DNA of 64,000 bases from Deltaproteobacteria bacterium (GCA_002731275.1 PCBK01000094.1:36040-100039); one strand, 5' to 3'; positions 28,591-37,834 are shown, counted from the first letter of the stretch. Notes: generated from the letters alone by a model not told the origin. Numbers and translations: made by a program.

Positions 28591-31020
28591 TTATGGGGTT
28601 GATGTGGACGCAAACGCGATGGGGAGTACATCTCTCATATGAGCGCACCAATGTAGTTGTAATCGCAGAGAAGCGAGCTCGTCGGTGATATGTTGTTGAT
28701 TTTCGGTGCTCAGAATCACGTGTTGTAGTCCCTGACGTTCGGCTGCGAGTAGCTTAGCGCGGAGCCCTCCGACGGGTAAGACTTCCCCATGCAGGGAGAG
28801 CTCTGCGGTGACCGCGAGGTCTGCACGCAAGGGCCGATGGGTGATTGCCGAGAGCATGGCCAGACAGATGGCGACGCCAGCGCTCGGTCCATCTTTTGGC
28901 ACGGCGGCTTCTGGTGCGTGGAGAAAAAAGCGACCATCGAGTTGTGCGGCATCGAGCTCATACATAGAGGAGAACAACTTGAGATGGGCAAGCCCCATCT
29001 TCACGGCCTCTTGCATCACTTCCCCCATTCTTCCTGTGAGCTGAAGGGAGGGAGCACCTGCGAGAAATCCGGCCTCAAAGCGAAGAATTGAGCCTGTATG
29101 ATTCTGCACACCGAGTCCGAGCACAACGCCAGGACGGAGAGATTGGGTGAGAGGTTTGCGCTTGTATCGAGAAGGACCGAGGATCTTTTGCAGTAACTCT
29201 TCGTCGAAGGGAGGGAGCGTCTTAGGCTCAAAGACTTGTTCAGCTCGGGCAGCCTGAAGGATCAGATAACGATGGAGTCTTGAAAGAAGCCTCGAAAGCT
29301 CACGCACGCCTGGCTCTCTCGTGTAATGTTCGAGAAGAAAGGTGATTTCTTCTTGTGTGAGGGGGAGCGGTTCGGCAAGAGCGTGTTCTTTGGCCATACG
29401 AGGCAAAAGGTACTGTTGTGACATTTGGATCTTTTCACGAAAACTATAGCCCTCAAGCTCGATCAAATCGAAACGATCGCGCAGCGTGTGAGGCATAGAG
29501 GAGAGATCGTTGGCGGTACATAAGAAGAAGACATTGGAGAGATCACAGGGAACGCCGATGTAATTATCGACAAACTCATGGTGCTGTTCAGGATCGAGAA
29601 CTTCGAGCATCGCAGCCATCGGACTACGAGAGGCATTTCCGAGCTTATCAATTTCATCGAGTAAGATGAGCGGGTCGTTTGACTTTGCTTGTTGTAATGC
29701 TCGAATAATGCGTCCTGGAGCAGCAGCACGAAAAGAGAGTCGATGTCCTCGGATCTCGCTTTCATCGTGGACGCCCCCAAGAGCAATACGTACAAACTCT
29801 CGTCCGAGGGCCTTGGCGATCGAGCGGGCAAAAGAGGTCTTACCCGTCCCAGGAGGTCCAACAAGGCACAACACGGTGCCTCGGGCTTCTCCCTGATGAA
29901 GCCACACTGCGAGATGTTCGAGTAATCGTTGTTTCGCTTCATGCAGCCCCATGTGCTCAGAGTGAAGAGTCTCTTCAAGAGAGGACAAAGAGGGCTTCGG
30001 GCGTGGCGTTGTGTGCCATGGAATACGTGCGATATGTTCGAGATGTTCTGTGTAGCTTTGGTAATCGCTGTTTGTCGTGGACATACCTGCAAGCATATCG
30101 AGTTCTCGCTCAACGACTTCTTTCGCAGCTGGAGGCAAGCGCGCTTGTTCGAGTCGGTGTGCCAGCCTATCCAGGGGGTCTCTCCGACTTCCTTTGGTGG
30201 AAGACTGGAACGACGAGTAGAGGCCGTATTTTTTCTGAAGCTCGATCATGCGATTCCACAACTCATTGCGTGCTTGTTCCGAAAGGACAGCTGTTTGAGA
30301 AAATGTATTGTGGAGCTCCTCGATGGAAGAATCAACTGAATCTCTCGTCTGTACGGCCTGAAGTTCCTTTATCAAGATAGCGATTGCATCGACAAGGGGA
30401 AGATTCTGAAGAGATTGAATCTGTGATGGTGAGGCAAAGAGACGAAGGAGTTGGAATCCGATCTGATGAAGCTGCTGTTCTTCATCTTCAGAGAGAGAAA
30501 GCGGATGTTCTCCGGTCACGTAAAGAAGCTCTCCCAAGCGCTTGAGCAGAGGTCGATTGGCAAGCGCCTGTTCCAGATCAATGTCGTGAGTGGGGGTGTT
30601 CGTCAGAGACGACTTCTCCGCTTGTATTGGTGGCGTAACGGGCGCTTGTTTTTCTTCTGCATCTACGACAACATCCAGCCGCGAAGCCGCCGCCGGCCCC
30701 GACGTCTCTACTTCTTGAAACATCCCGAAATAAGGATTTTTCTCCCCCTTCACCTTTGTGAGTCGTACCCTCCTGTCACCACAAACGACGAGGTGTTGTG
30801 AATCCATCGAAAGGATAGAGGCCTCTGTGACCCATCTTCCTTCTACAAGAAGAGGAATCTCAGCAAGAGAGGATACCGACAAAACACAGAGCTTTTTTTG
30901 CTTCCTCTTAAGTAACGACTCAAAGACATCTTGTTCAAGTGTAGAGGTAGAAAAACGACGCTGCTCTCCAACCAAAAGAGCATCCCCAACCACCGCAATC
31001 AAACTTCTTCTAAATCCCAT
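28591..31020 (-). CDS. lon: Lon-family ATP-dependent protease with divergent N-domain
   Basis: 809 aa AAA+ serine protease. The start has AAAGGA 7 nt upstream. Residues 1-110 are a degenerate Lon substrate-binding domain that lacks the usual LPLR opening. A low-complexity linker and a helical coiled-coil region (150-330) follow. The AAA+ module has Walker A GPPGTGKT near 387 and Walker B LILLDEIDKLG. The protease domain has the catalytic Ser in PKDGPSAGV near 711 and the Lys of the Ser-Lys dyad in VGGLRAKLLAA near 750 (canonical is GGLKEK). All catalytic residues are present. It is probably an extra Lon rather than the housekeeping copy, since it heads an operon with two helical-repeat proteins that could be adaptors or substrates (inference). 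Confidence 0.93.
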   Translation of the reverse strand: MGFRRSLIAVVGDALLVGEQRRFSTSTLEQDVFESLLKRKQKKLCVLSVSSLAEIPLLVEGRWVTEASILSMDSQHLVVCGDRRVRLTKVKGEKNPYFGMFQEVETSGPAAASRLDVVVDAEEKQAPVTPPIQAEKSSLTNTPTHDIDLEQALANRPLLKRLGELLYVTGEHPLSLSEDEEQQLHQIGFQLLRLFASPSQIQSLQNLPLVDAIAILIKELQAVQTRDSVDSSIEELHNTFSQTAVLSEQARNELWNRMIELQKKYGLYSSFQSSTKGSRRDPLDRLAHRLEQARLPPAAKEVVERELDMLAGMSTTNSDYQSYTEHLEHIARIPWHTTPRPKPSLSSLEETLHSEHMGLHEAKQRLLEHLAVWLHQGEARGTVLCLVGPPGTGKTSFARSIAKALGREFVRIALGGVHDESEIRGHRLSFRAAAPGRIIRALQQAKSNDPLILLDEIDKLGNASRSPMAAMLEVLDPEQHHEFVDNYIGVPCDLSNVFFLCTANDLSSMPHTLRDRFDLIELEGYSFREKIQMSQQYLLPRMAKEHALAEPLPLTQEEITFLLEHYTREPGVRELSRLLSRLHRYLILQAARAEQVFEPKTLPPFDEELLQKILGPSRYKRKPLTQSLRPGVVLGLGVQNHTGSILRFEAGFLAGAPSLQLTGRMGEVMQEAVKMGLAHLKLFSSMYELDAAQLDGRFFLHAPEAAVPKDGPSAGVAICLAMLSAITHRPLRADLAVTAELSLHGEVLPVGGLRAKLLAAERQGLQHVILSTENQQHITDELASLRLQLHWCAHMRDVLPIAFASTSTP

Positions 31021-31291
31021 CCATTGTTCCTTTCAGCCAAAGCATCTTCTAAAAGTAAGCGTGAGCGTTCAGATCGTTTTTTGGAAAGAAGATACAATAA
31101 CAGAGACCCACCTCAAAAGAAAGCAGATCAAGAATTTTAGCCCTATCGCTCATCAACGCCCTCTTGTCACAAATACAACGAGGCTATACAATCACCTTTC
31201 ACGAAGTGCATTAGAGGCAAAAAAGCGCACAAAGAAGTCCCCCTGCATATCAAGAACACAACTTATCACGAGAATGGAGAGGTCTTTATCA

Positions 31292-33127
31292 ATGAACCGA
31301 CATACCCCGTTTTTGTTGGCTTTTGTCTGGCTCACGCTTCCTCAACCACACACATACGCCAAGCCCCCCAAAGCATGCCATCAGGTCAATCTCACAGGGC
31401 ATATACATGGACAAGACAACAAACCTCTTTTACGCACGGATATATGGGTATCAAGAGGTTCTTTCTTTGTCCCATTTCTCAAACAGAAGGTGACTTCAAC
31501 AGGTGCTTTTTCCATCTCATTTTGCGCAAAAGGGTTTGTGCAGATCACGTTGTACGCTCCTCACCACAAATTTAAACGCATCCCCATCGTGATCAAACAG
31601 CCGATGACACTTAGATTCCGCGCTTATTTACAACCTCGATACACCTCACAACAATGGCAGCAGGTCTCTGTGATTGGCGAGTTCAACGGATTTCGCGCCA
31701 ACAAAGGTGTCAAACTGACAAAGCGTGCAGATGGCCAATACGAAGCCTTTATCCCATGGAAGAAACCTCGCCTGATATACCAACTCGCAGGCTTGATCAA
31801 GGATCGACGAGGATTGTACCGAGGAAAGACTCCTGGCACAGATCCCACAAAGTTCCTCACCAAAGGAAGTCTGTATATCGTCTATCGCTCGTGGGTCAAG
31901 ACCAAAGGCGGAAAAGCACACATTGTCGTCTCCCCCCAAGCCACCCCTTCTACAAAAGGAAAAGCCCGAGTCATATGGAAACAAACCCCAACTTCGTTCC
32001 TGGCATTTTGGAGAGCACATCAACTCTATATGACAAATGAAGCTGACTTTCAACGAGCCTTTCGGAAAAAACGCACAAGAAATGGTCAGCCCAACTACGT
32101 AAAAGAACTACACCGCTCTCTGAAAGAAGCCGGCTTTGACGTCAAAAAAAGATTTGCAGCCGTCGAAGCCCGATGGAAAGCTGAAAAGGAGCCTGAAGCC
32201 AAAAAACTCTACACCCTTCAGCTCGCGCTCAGTCAATACAAAGGCTACTTCCAACGCAAAAAAGCATGGGATACAGCTTTCTGTCGCTCATGGGGCCCCA
32301 AAGAACCTCTCTGGCGATTCTTCCCATATCAACACTACATGTCCGGCCTGCTCTTTCGGACAAAAGACTCTTTGTACGATTGCCTCGCTCCCATCTCCAG
32401 ATACACAAAAACGCTCCCCGATCCAATCGCGCGTATGAAATTGATAAGCTCCCTCATGAGACGTCGCTACTTTGACAGTCGCTTCTCCAAAAAGAAGCGG
32501 TATGAACACTATCCACCTGCAACGTCATATCTAGCTCTTCTTCAAGAGATGTATATCACCTTACACAAAACGAACGCACCTGCTACATCGAAGCGTATGA
32601 TCTCCTTCTATCTGAAGCTCGCACGTAGTATGCTCAACTCAAGAAGCAAGCTCCGTCGAGGCCACCCGGCACCTGCATTTAAGGTAAAAGCTCTGCACCG
32701 ATACAAACACACACATGACACACGTATCACAGAGTATAACCAGAGCTTTTTGCGTGGAAAGTGGACCCTGCTTCACTTTTGGTCCCTTTGGTGTGGTGGG
32801 TGCATGACGGCGATGCCTACACTTCATACTCTCTACAGAACTTACGCTCCCAAGATGCCCTTTCAGATATTGAGCATAGCCCTCGATGAATCATCCAACA
32901 ATATACGTACATTTTGGAAGAAATGGCCGATGCCATGGAATCATGGTATCGCAGAAGATCTGTTCAAGTCGATGGTCGCCAAGACGTTTGAGCTGACAGG
33001 TATACCGAGATACACTCTCATCAACCCCAAAGGACACATTGTCTTGGATAGAGCCCTCCTCAAGCAAGTCGAAGCAGCGCTCAAAAAACACTTACGTCCC
33101 CCAACGACCCAACCCAAGAAACCATAA
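31292..33127 (+). CDS. Secreted thioredoxin-fold protein with Ig-like and CBM48-like domains
   Basis: 611 aa. The frame extends upstream into the Lon gene, but the signal peptide (about 1-23, ending HTYA) begins at 31292, with GGAGAGG about 9 nt upstream. Layout: a carboxypeptidase-regulatory-like beta domain (about 30-115); a glycogen-binding/CBM48-like domain (about 120-210) with VIGEFNGFR...YEAFIPWKKPRLIYQL; a helical middle (about 240-450); and a C-terminal TlpA/AhpC-type thioredoxin domain with WCGGC (Cys about 500 and 503) and the cis-Pro GIPRY. It should act as a periplasmic disulfide reductase or isomerase. It is a paralogue of the protein encoded at 35775-37649. It is divergent from Lon across a 270-bp gap. 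Confidence 0.85.
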   Translation: MNRHTPFLLAFVWLTLPQPHTYAKPPKACHQVNLTGHIHGQDNKPLLRTDIWVSRGSFFVPFLKQKVTSTGAFSISFCAKGFVQITLYAPHHKFKRIPIVIKQPMTLRFRAYLQPRYTSQQWQQVSVIGEFNGFRANKGVKLTKRADGQYEAFIPWKKPRLIYQLAGLIKDRRGLYRGKTPGTDPTKFLTKGSLYIVYRSWVKTKGGKAHIVVSPQATPSTKGKARVIWKQTPTSFLAFWRAHQLYMTNEADFQRAFRKKRTRNGQPNYVKELHRSLKEAGFDVKKRFAAVEARWKAEKEPEAKKLYTLQLALSQYKGYFQRKKAWDTAFCRSWGPKEPLWRFFPYQHYMSGLLFRTKDSLYDCLAPISRYTKTLPDPIARMKLISSLMRRRYFDSRFSKKKRYEHYPPATSYLALLQEMYITLHKTNAPATSKRMISFYLKLARSMLNSRSKLRRGHPAPAFKVKALHRYKHTHDTRITEYNQSFLRGKWTLLHFWSLWCGGCMTAMPTLHTLYRTYAPKMPFQILSIALDESSNNIRTFWKKWPMPWNHGIAEDLFKSMVAKTFELTGIPRYTLINPKGHIVLDRALLKQVEAALKKHLRPPTTQPKKP

Positions 33128-33153
33128 GACTGCGCTTTTTCTTGCAGCAGTCT
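33126..33153 (+). terminator. Hairpin after the CBM48-thioredoxin gene
   Basis: AGACTGC...GCAGTCT, 7-bp stem with a 13-nt loop rich in T, beginning at the stop codon of the upstream gene. There is no clean T-run after it, so this is a weak terminator candidate. Confidence 0.35.
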
Positions 33154-33187
33154 AAGTGGTCCTCTCGCGAAAAGGACATACAACATC

Positions 33188-33253
33188 GAGGTCGGACACA
33201 AGGCCCGACCCTACGGAAAAAAATACAACATCAGACTCGTGCGTTTACTTCGC
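33188..33253. repeat. Dispersed intergenic repeat (copy 1)
   Basis: The first 27 bases (GAGGTCGGACACAAGGCCC then GACCCTAC) are identical to 49938-49964, and similarity continues loosely to CGTTTRCTTCG. The core folds as GGTCGG...CCGACC. Here it sits between convergent genes; the other copy lies between two rightward genes. Confidence 0.8.
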
Positions 33254-33263
33254 GAGATGACCA

Positions 33264-34187
33264 CTAAGAACCATGATCCATCTCCAACGAAATCACGACA
33301 CCATCGTCTCCTTCTTCGAGTGTACAACCACAATACAGCTCATACCACGTATCGAATTTGTGTGACTTCACCACAAACAACGCCTCAACGAGCTCCCGAA
33401 CCGTCGGATGATGCAATGTTATGCGTTCGCGAAAAGGTAAGATGAGCAAACAATGGTCAGCACCTCTATGATCGGTGTTCTCTCCTGACAGGTTCTGAAG
33501 TGTTAATGTCCCCTCAAAGACGACTCTGTCGACCTCATGAGGTAGCTCCTCCAGCTGTGAAGCGAGACCTTCCAGCCGTGTCGTTCGTTCGTCTTGCTCC
33601 TCAAACAACATCGATGACTTTTGACCAAACCACTCCATCGCCTGCTTTTGACGCCCCTCTCCGCCTTCACAAAGTACCACAAACAGGTCTTCGAGACGGG
33701 CTTTGAGCCTCTCGACATCTTCATCATGGATATTCGCAAGGAGCGAAGCCGCCAACGCCAGTTGAGCTGTGCGAAGTTCGTCTTCGAGTGTGCCTTGTTG
33801 GTAGAATTGCAGAAGCTCATCCACGATGTACAGTGGGAGGTCTTCGTCAGCTGGATCATCTTCGCGCTCATCGATGAGATCTTCGATCAACATTGCGATA
33901 TCTTCATCCCACTCCCAACGCAGCACGATATCTTCCAAAGGCGCCTCGATGCGTTCGACCTGCGCGAGCGCACACTCACCTCGCTCAAAAGACAGGTGTG
34001 TGCAACAAAGCGTCTCATCAGCTTCATGCCCCTCTCCACCCCAAGGATTAGGAAGCTCCATGTATTTGACGTTATCGTATATACCCCCTTGAAATCGAAT
34101 GGTCTTGTAGAGAGTCCGGATCAAGATATCGAAGGCATCTTTGGTTGTGTAATGTGTTCCTTTAATGGACGCGATGAGTGTTTGCAT
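33264..34187 (-). CDS. Conserved-looking acidic protein, unknown
   Basis: 307 aa, not recognised. The start has AGAGG 4-5 nt upstream. No signal peptide or membrane helix, so cytoplasmic. It is strongly acidic with long helical stretches in the middle (about 90-230, for example DEDVERLKARLEDLFVVL) and a C-terminal beta-rich part. It follows the membrane-anchored FGE-like gene with only an 18-bp gap in the same direction, so the two are probably cotranscribed and functionally linked. No catalytic motif is visible. Confidence 0.72.
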   Translation of the reverse strand: MQTLIASIKGTHYTTKDAFDILIRTLYKTIRFQGGIYDNVKYMELPNPWGGEGHEADETLCCTHLSFERGECALAQVERIEAPLEDIVLRWEWDEDIAMLIEDLIDEREDDPADEDLPLYIVDELLQFYQQGTLEDELRTAQLALAASLLANIHDEDVERLKARLEDLFVVLCEGGEGRQKQAMEWFGQKSSMLFEEQDERTTRLEGLASQLEELPHEVDRVVFEGTLTLQNLSGENTDHRGADHCLLILPFRERITLHHPTVRELVEALFVVKSHKFDTWYELYCGCTLEEGDDGVVISLEMDHGS

Positions 34188-34205
34188 GTAACCTCTTGTG
34201 GTGTT

Positions 34206-35567
34206 CTATTTTTTCTTCGACGAGGTCTTAAACACGATCAATGTGTCAAGTTGCATCGGCGCATACTTCGTCTCCTCATGGAAGCAACCTCGATTCGTTC
34301 GACGCTTGGGCCATGTCTCACGAAGCCGCCCAACCACAACACGTGCATATTGACGCCGTTGGTCGCAATCTTTATTCGGTGTCGAAAATTCCCCCTCCTT
34401 GAGAGAGCGAACGATATCTGTGACCATATCAGCAAGAGACCGGCGAGCGAAGATCGTTTTGTCGTAGACATCGGCGAGCCATGTCCCACGATAACGCAGA
34501 CGTTTGACGATGGGATTGGTCCTCGGTGTGTGGCTCAAAATGGCGTTCCACTCAACCTCACTGACCATCCGCGGCGCACAACGAAGATACCCCTTGATAT
34601 GTTGGTGTCTCTTCTCCTTTGTCGCTTGTTGCTTCGTCAAGATGGTATAGCGAGACTTCTGCCTCGAAAAACATGGCTTCTTTGACATAGACGAAAGCAG
34701 CGCAGCTAATTCTTGCCAATTCAACCCCGTCACGATCCCGCGTTCCGGTTGTCCAGCGCGAAGAAAACGCAGCTTCGCACGAAGAGACGCAGGAAGCGAT
34801 GAAGAAAGTGTACGCAAACGAGGATCACACCAACGTAAAAAGCCCGCCTGAAACGATATCGATAACGCCACACGATGTTCGAGCATCTCGTCCTTGTGGA
34901 GAGACAGGTTTGAACCGAGTCTGTATGTCCCCTTTGGGATCCACACTTTGTCGGCCTTTGTATAACATTTCCCTGGCGGCACAGGAGACCGTGACCTTGC
35001 TTCCAAAGAAGGCTGCTTGCGAGGTGATGATGGCAGCGACAACGAGACAAAGACCGCGACACCTGCACTGGCAGCGGCTCCTCCTCCGAACGCAAAGAGA
35101 AATGGAAGGACACCACCACGTGTCGAAGATGTGGACAGTTTTTGTGTGTACTCCCCAAACTCATCAGGGAAGTTGTCCTCGATCGCCTGCAAGATAGGCA
35201 CGAGTTTTTTGTAATCGTCTGGATTGTGGGGTTCTTCTTTGGCCACAGGTGGTGCTTTGTACTGGAGCAGATGCTCCCGATGAAATTGAATGAATTGGCT
35301 GACGATCCGCTCCGTCACTACAGGATCTTTAAAGTAGAAGAAGCGCATCAACAAGATGAAATTATCGGCGTTTGGTGCGCGCGTCTGGCCACTCAAAAAC
35401 TTTTGCAGGGCTTTCTCTGTCGGCGCAGACAAATCGAATGACTTGACCTCATCGAATTGAAACGAGATGTCCGCGATCAATGTGGAGAGCAGCGCACGCG
35501 GTGTCGTCGGCTTATGACCACACTCGCGGGCATGTTCTTCGGCGAGGGCTTTTGTCTTCTTCTTCAC
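34206..35567 (-). CDS. Membrane-anchored protein with degenerate FGE/SUMF1-like domain
   Basis: 453 aa. The GTG at 35567 is chosen because AAAGGAG lies 6 nt upstream; the frame continues to 35618 without a ribosome site. The N-terminal 100 residues are helical and include SAPTEKALQKFLSGQTRAP, which resembles the recognition part of an XRE-type HTH (weak). One transmembrane helix lies near 165-192. The outer part begins WIPKGTYRLGS, contains GLNWQELAALL and APRMVSEVEWNAIL, and ends RVVVGRLRETW...LIVFKT. These follow the order of formylglycine-generating-enzyme family landmarks, but the conserved core (GNVWEW, Ca2+ and Cys residues) is missing, so a binding rather than catalytic role is likely. 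It is divergent from 35775 across the dyad element. Confidence 0.7.
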   Translation of the reverse strand: MKKKTKALAEEHARECGHKPTTPRALLSTLIADISFQFDEVKSFDLSAPTEKALQKFLSGQTRAPNADNFILLMRFFYFKDPVVTERIVSQFIQFHREHLLQYKAPPVAKEEPHNPDDYKKLVPILQAIEDNFPDEFGEYTQKLSTSSTRGGVLPFLFAFGGGAAASAGVAVFVSLSLPSSPRKQPSLEARSRSPVPPGKCYTKADKVWIPKGTYRLGSNLSLHKDEMLEHRVALSISFQAGFLRWCDPRLRTLSSSLPASLRAKLRFLRAGQPERGIVTGLNWQELAALLSSMSKKPCFSRQKSRYTILTKQQATKEKRHQHIKGYLRCAPRMVSEVEWNAILSHTPRTNPIVKRLRYRGTWLADVYDKTIFARRSLADMVTDIVRSLKEGEFSTPNKDCDQRRQYARVVVGRLRETWPKRRTNRGCFHEETKYAPMQLDTLIVFKTSSKKK

Positions 35568-35633
35568 CTGCAGCTCCTTTCGATGTATGAGGACCATCCA
35601 TTCCTTAAAGTATACCAAGCAACTCTATCATGA

Positions 35634-35675
35634 CACGAGAACTTTTGTTCTATCACTGGAATTTTGGTTCTGTCA
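35634..35675 (+). promoter_or_regulatory. Tandem dyad operator-like element, copy 1
   Basis: Two dyads, GAACTTTTGTTC (35639-35650) and GGAATTTTGGTTC (35658-35670), spaced 20 bp (two helical turns) and preceded by CACGA. The same arrangement in reverse occurs at 41058-41103. It lies in the divergent region between the FGE-like gene (start 35567, minus) and the thioredoxin-fold gene (start 35775, plus), about 140 bp before the latter. Confidence 0.6.
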
Positions 35676-35774
35676 CTTATCCCCCCCCTATTGCCACGAC
35701 GACTCCGAAGTCGTACAATACTCTCTCGCAAAAAGCACGAACGCAAACAAACGACAAAGGACACAACCCCCATC

Positions 35775-37649
35775 ATGTACAACCTGAGAACTCTCCCATT
35801 GTTGCTCTTTTCCCTGCTCTCTTTTCCATTCACTTCACAAGCACATGCCACAAAAAAACCGTGCCACTCCATCTCTGTAAAAGGCACGGTGCTCGGATAC
35901 AAGGGAACACCTCTTGCACGCTCTCATGTCAAGCTCTCACAAGGAATGGCGAACAAATTCATAGCGATAACAACGACAAACGAAAAAGGCCACTTTTCGT
36001 TACAAGTATGTCTACACAACCCCGCGATGCTTTCCTTCCTTGGAGTCCACCATCAATCGCTCTCACTCCCACTCATTCCAAAGAGCCCGATAAAACTCAA
36101 GCTCCGAATACACCTGCAGGCTCATCGGTATCACAGCCACCCCAAGGAAATACATGTCATCGGCGACTTCAATCGCTTTCGCCGAAAAGGCGCACGTACA
36201 CTCACGAGACGAGCAGATGGAACCTTTCAACTCAAGATGCCCTGGAAGAAGCCACACATGCGCTACCAACTCCTCGGTCTCATCGAAGAGAAAAAAGGAT
36301 ACTACGGGGGCTACAGTGCAGGAACACAGGGAACCTTTCACCTCGACAAGCACGCATATAGCTATCTCTCATCGATCAAGACAAAAGAAGGCATCGCACA
36401 CATCATATTTTCTCCCAAAGCGCTCCCAGATAAAACAGGCAAAGAGAAGATAGAGTGGCTACAAGCCCCCAAAACAGTACAAAACCACTACGCAGCATAC
36501 ATCAAGCTGACCACCAACATCAAAAAAGCCAGGAAGGCATTTGACGCCATACAAAAAAAGAAGATGGCTTGGTATCGACACAAACACAAAAAAGGAACGC
36601 CTCGGCCCCGCTACTCTCTCAAATCATTTGGATTCGATGTGCAAAAACACCTTGCAGAGATAGAACAGGCCTGGAAGCAAGCCAAAGACCCAACGACAAA
36701 GAAACTCTACGTATTCCATCTCGCATTCAGTCGCTTTTGGAGATATCGTCCCAAACCAAATTGGATCAAAGCCTTCTGCAAAGCGTGGGGCCCAACATCC
36801 TCCATGTGGACGCTCACTTCATACGAAAGTTACTTGCTCCCCTTCACCTTCGGCTCCACAAAGAGACGATGGGCATGCCTCCCAGCCATCGAAGAATACG
36901 CCAAAAAACTACCTGACGTGTATGGCCGCGTGCTCCTACTCTCATCCACTGCGAGGATTCTACACAGCACAAAAGCACAAATCATACGTCGATACTACGC
37001 AGGCTATCACCCAGCATCCTTCTATCTCGAACAGCTCCGTCAACAGTATATCAAGCTCAACAAACAACACGCTCCTGCAGCGCTCCTCAAAAAAGTCGAC
37101 AGGCAATTGCGAGGCACACAACGTATTCTTCATGGAAGAACGCGCCTTCGTCCCGGCCAAGACCTCCCCTCCTTTTCACTTAAAGCACTCCCCCATCCCA
37201 ACAATCAACCGACCCCTCGCGATTACACAAAACGCTTCCTCAAAGGCAAGTGGTCTTTGCTCTACTTTTGGGCCATCTGGTGCGGCGCGTGCACAGGTTC
37301 GCTCCCCAGACTCGTCTCGTATCATCGCTCCCTCAAAAAACACAAAGATATTGTCTTTCTTAGCGTCGCTCTCGAACGCTCCACCACAAACACACTCCGA
37401 CACCTCAAAAAATGGCCCGCCCCCTGGCATCAGGCCATCCTACCCAACGCATTTCAATCGACACTTTCCAAACAGCTTTATCTCAATGGTGTCCCCACCT
37501 ACATCCTCGTCTCCCCCAAAGGAAAAGTCATCCTCTCTACCAATCAAATCAGGGATATCAAAAAAGCTCTCAACAAACACCTCAACACACCTACCACTCA
37601 AAAAGTACCCACCACCCAAAAAACACCAACCACCCAAAAAACCCGATAG
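35775..37649 (+). CDS. Secreted thioredoxin-fold protein with CBM48-like domain (paralogue 2)
   Basis: 624 aa. The signal peptide (about 1-26, ending QAHA) sets the start at 35775; the AAAGG upstream is rather far (about 13 nt). It has the same order as the protein at 31292: a regulatory-like beta domain; CBM48-like VIGDFNRFR...FQLKMPWKKPHMRYQL at about 120-190; a helical middle; and a thioredoxin domain with WCGAC near residue 500 and GVPTY. It ends in a repeated TTQKTP tail. The paralogues align over their whole mature length. Likely a periplasmic thiol-disulfide protein possibly docked to glycan (inference). The dyad element upstream suggests control by a specific regulator. Confidence 0.85.
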   Translation: MYNLRTLPLLLFSLLSFPFTSQAHATKKPCHSISVKGTVLGYKGTPLARSHVKLSQGMANKFIAITTTNEKGHFSLQVCLHNPAMLSFLGVHHQSLSLPLIPKSPIKLKLRIHLQAHRYHSHPKEIHVIGDFNRFRRKGARTLTRRADGTFQLKMPWKKPHMRYQLLGLIEEKKGYYGGYSAGTQGTFHLDKHAYSYLSSIKTKEGIAHIIFSPKALPDKTGKEKIEWLQAPKTVQNHYAAYIKLTTNIKKARKAFDAIQKKKMAWYRHKHKKGTPRPRYSLKSFGFDVQKHLAEIEQAWKQAKDPTTKKLYVFHLAFSRFWRYRPKPNWIKAFCKAWGPTSSMWTLTSYESYLLPFTFGSTKRRWACLPAIEEYAKKLPDVYGRVLLLSSTARILHSTKAQIIRRYYAGYHPASFYLEQLRQQYIKLNKQHAPAALLKKVDRQLRGTQRILHGRTRLRPGQDLPSFSLKALPHPNNQPTPRDYTKRFLKGKWSLLYFWAIWCGACTGSLPRLVSYHRSLKKHKDIVFLSVALERSTTNTLRHLKKWPAPWHQAILPNAFQSTLSKQLYLNGVPTYILVSPKGKVILSTNQIRDIKKALNKHLNTPTTQKVPTTQKTPTTQKTR

Positions 37650-37653
37650 AGAG

Positions 37654-37688
37654 GTCGTGCTCTTGCGAGTCAAGAGTACAAGCACGAC
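37654..37688 (+). terminator. Stem-loop after the second thioredoxin-fold gene
   Basis: GTCGTGCT...AAGCACGAC with an inner CTCTTG/CAAGAG stem, starting 5 bp after the stop codon. It is a strong hairpin but no T-run follows. Confidence 0.5.
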
Positions 37689-37834
37689 ATGACATCCCCC
37701 CTGATATTCGGGGAGCATATCCAAGCATCGTGGTATCTTTATTTGAACCACCGCCCCCTTCCAAAGGCAAAGCCGGCGAGGGGGGAGAATTCACGAGACG
37801 AAAGGGACCGTTGGTCCGCTGAGTGCGAAAGAGA

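Noticed and set aside
30758..31291. N-terminal extension of the CBM48-thioredoxin gene into the Lon gene
   Set aside because: The signal peptide and ribosome site place the start at 31292; the extension is antisense to Lon.
33621..34685. Plus-strand open frame of 354 codons
   Set aside because: Lies antisense across two well-supported leftward genes (33264-34187 and 34206-35567) that have ribosome sites and protein-like composition.
35639..35670. GGAAC dyads as ECF -35 boxes
   Set aside because: GGAAC is an ECF -35 signature, but the symmetric GTTCC half, the double occurrence 20 bp apart and the lack of a GTC-type -10 at 16-17 bp fit an operator better.
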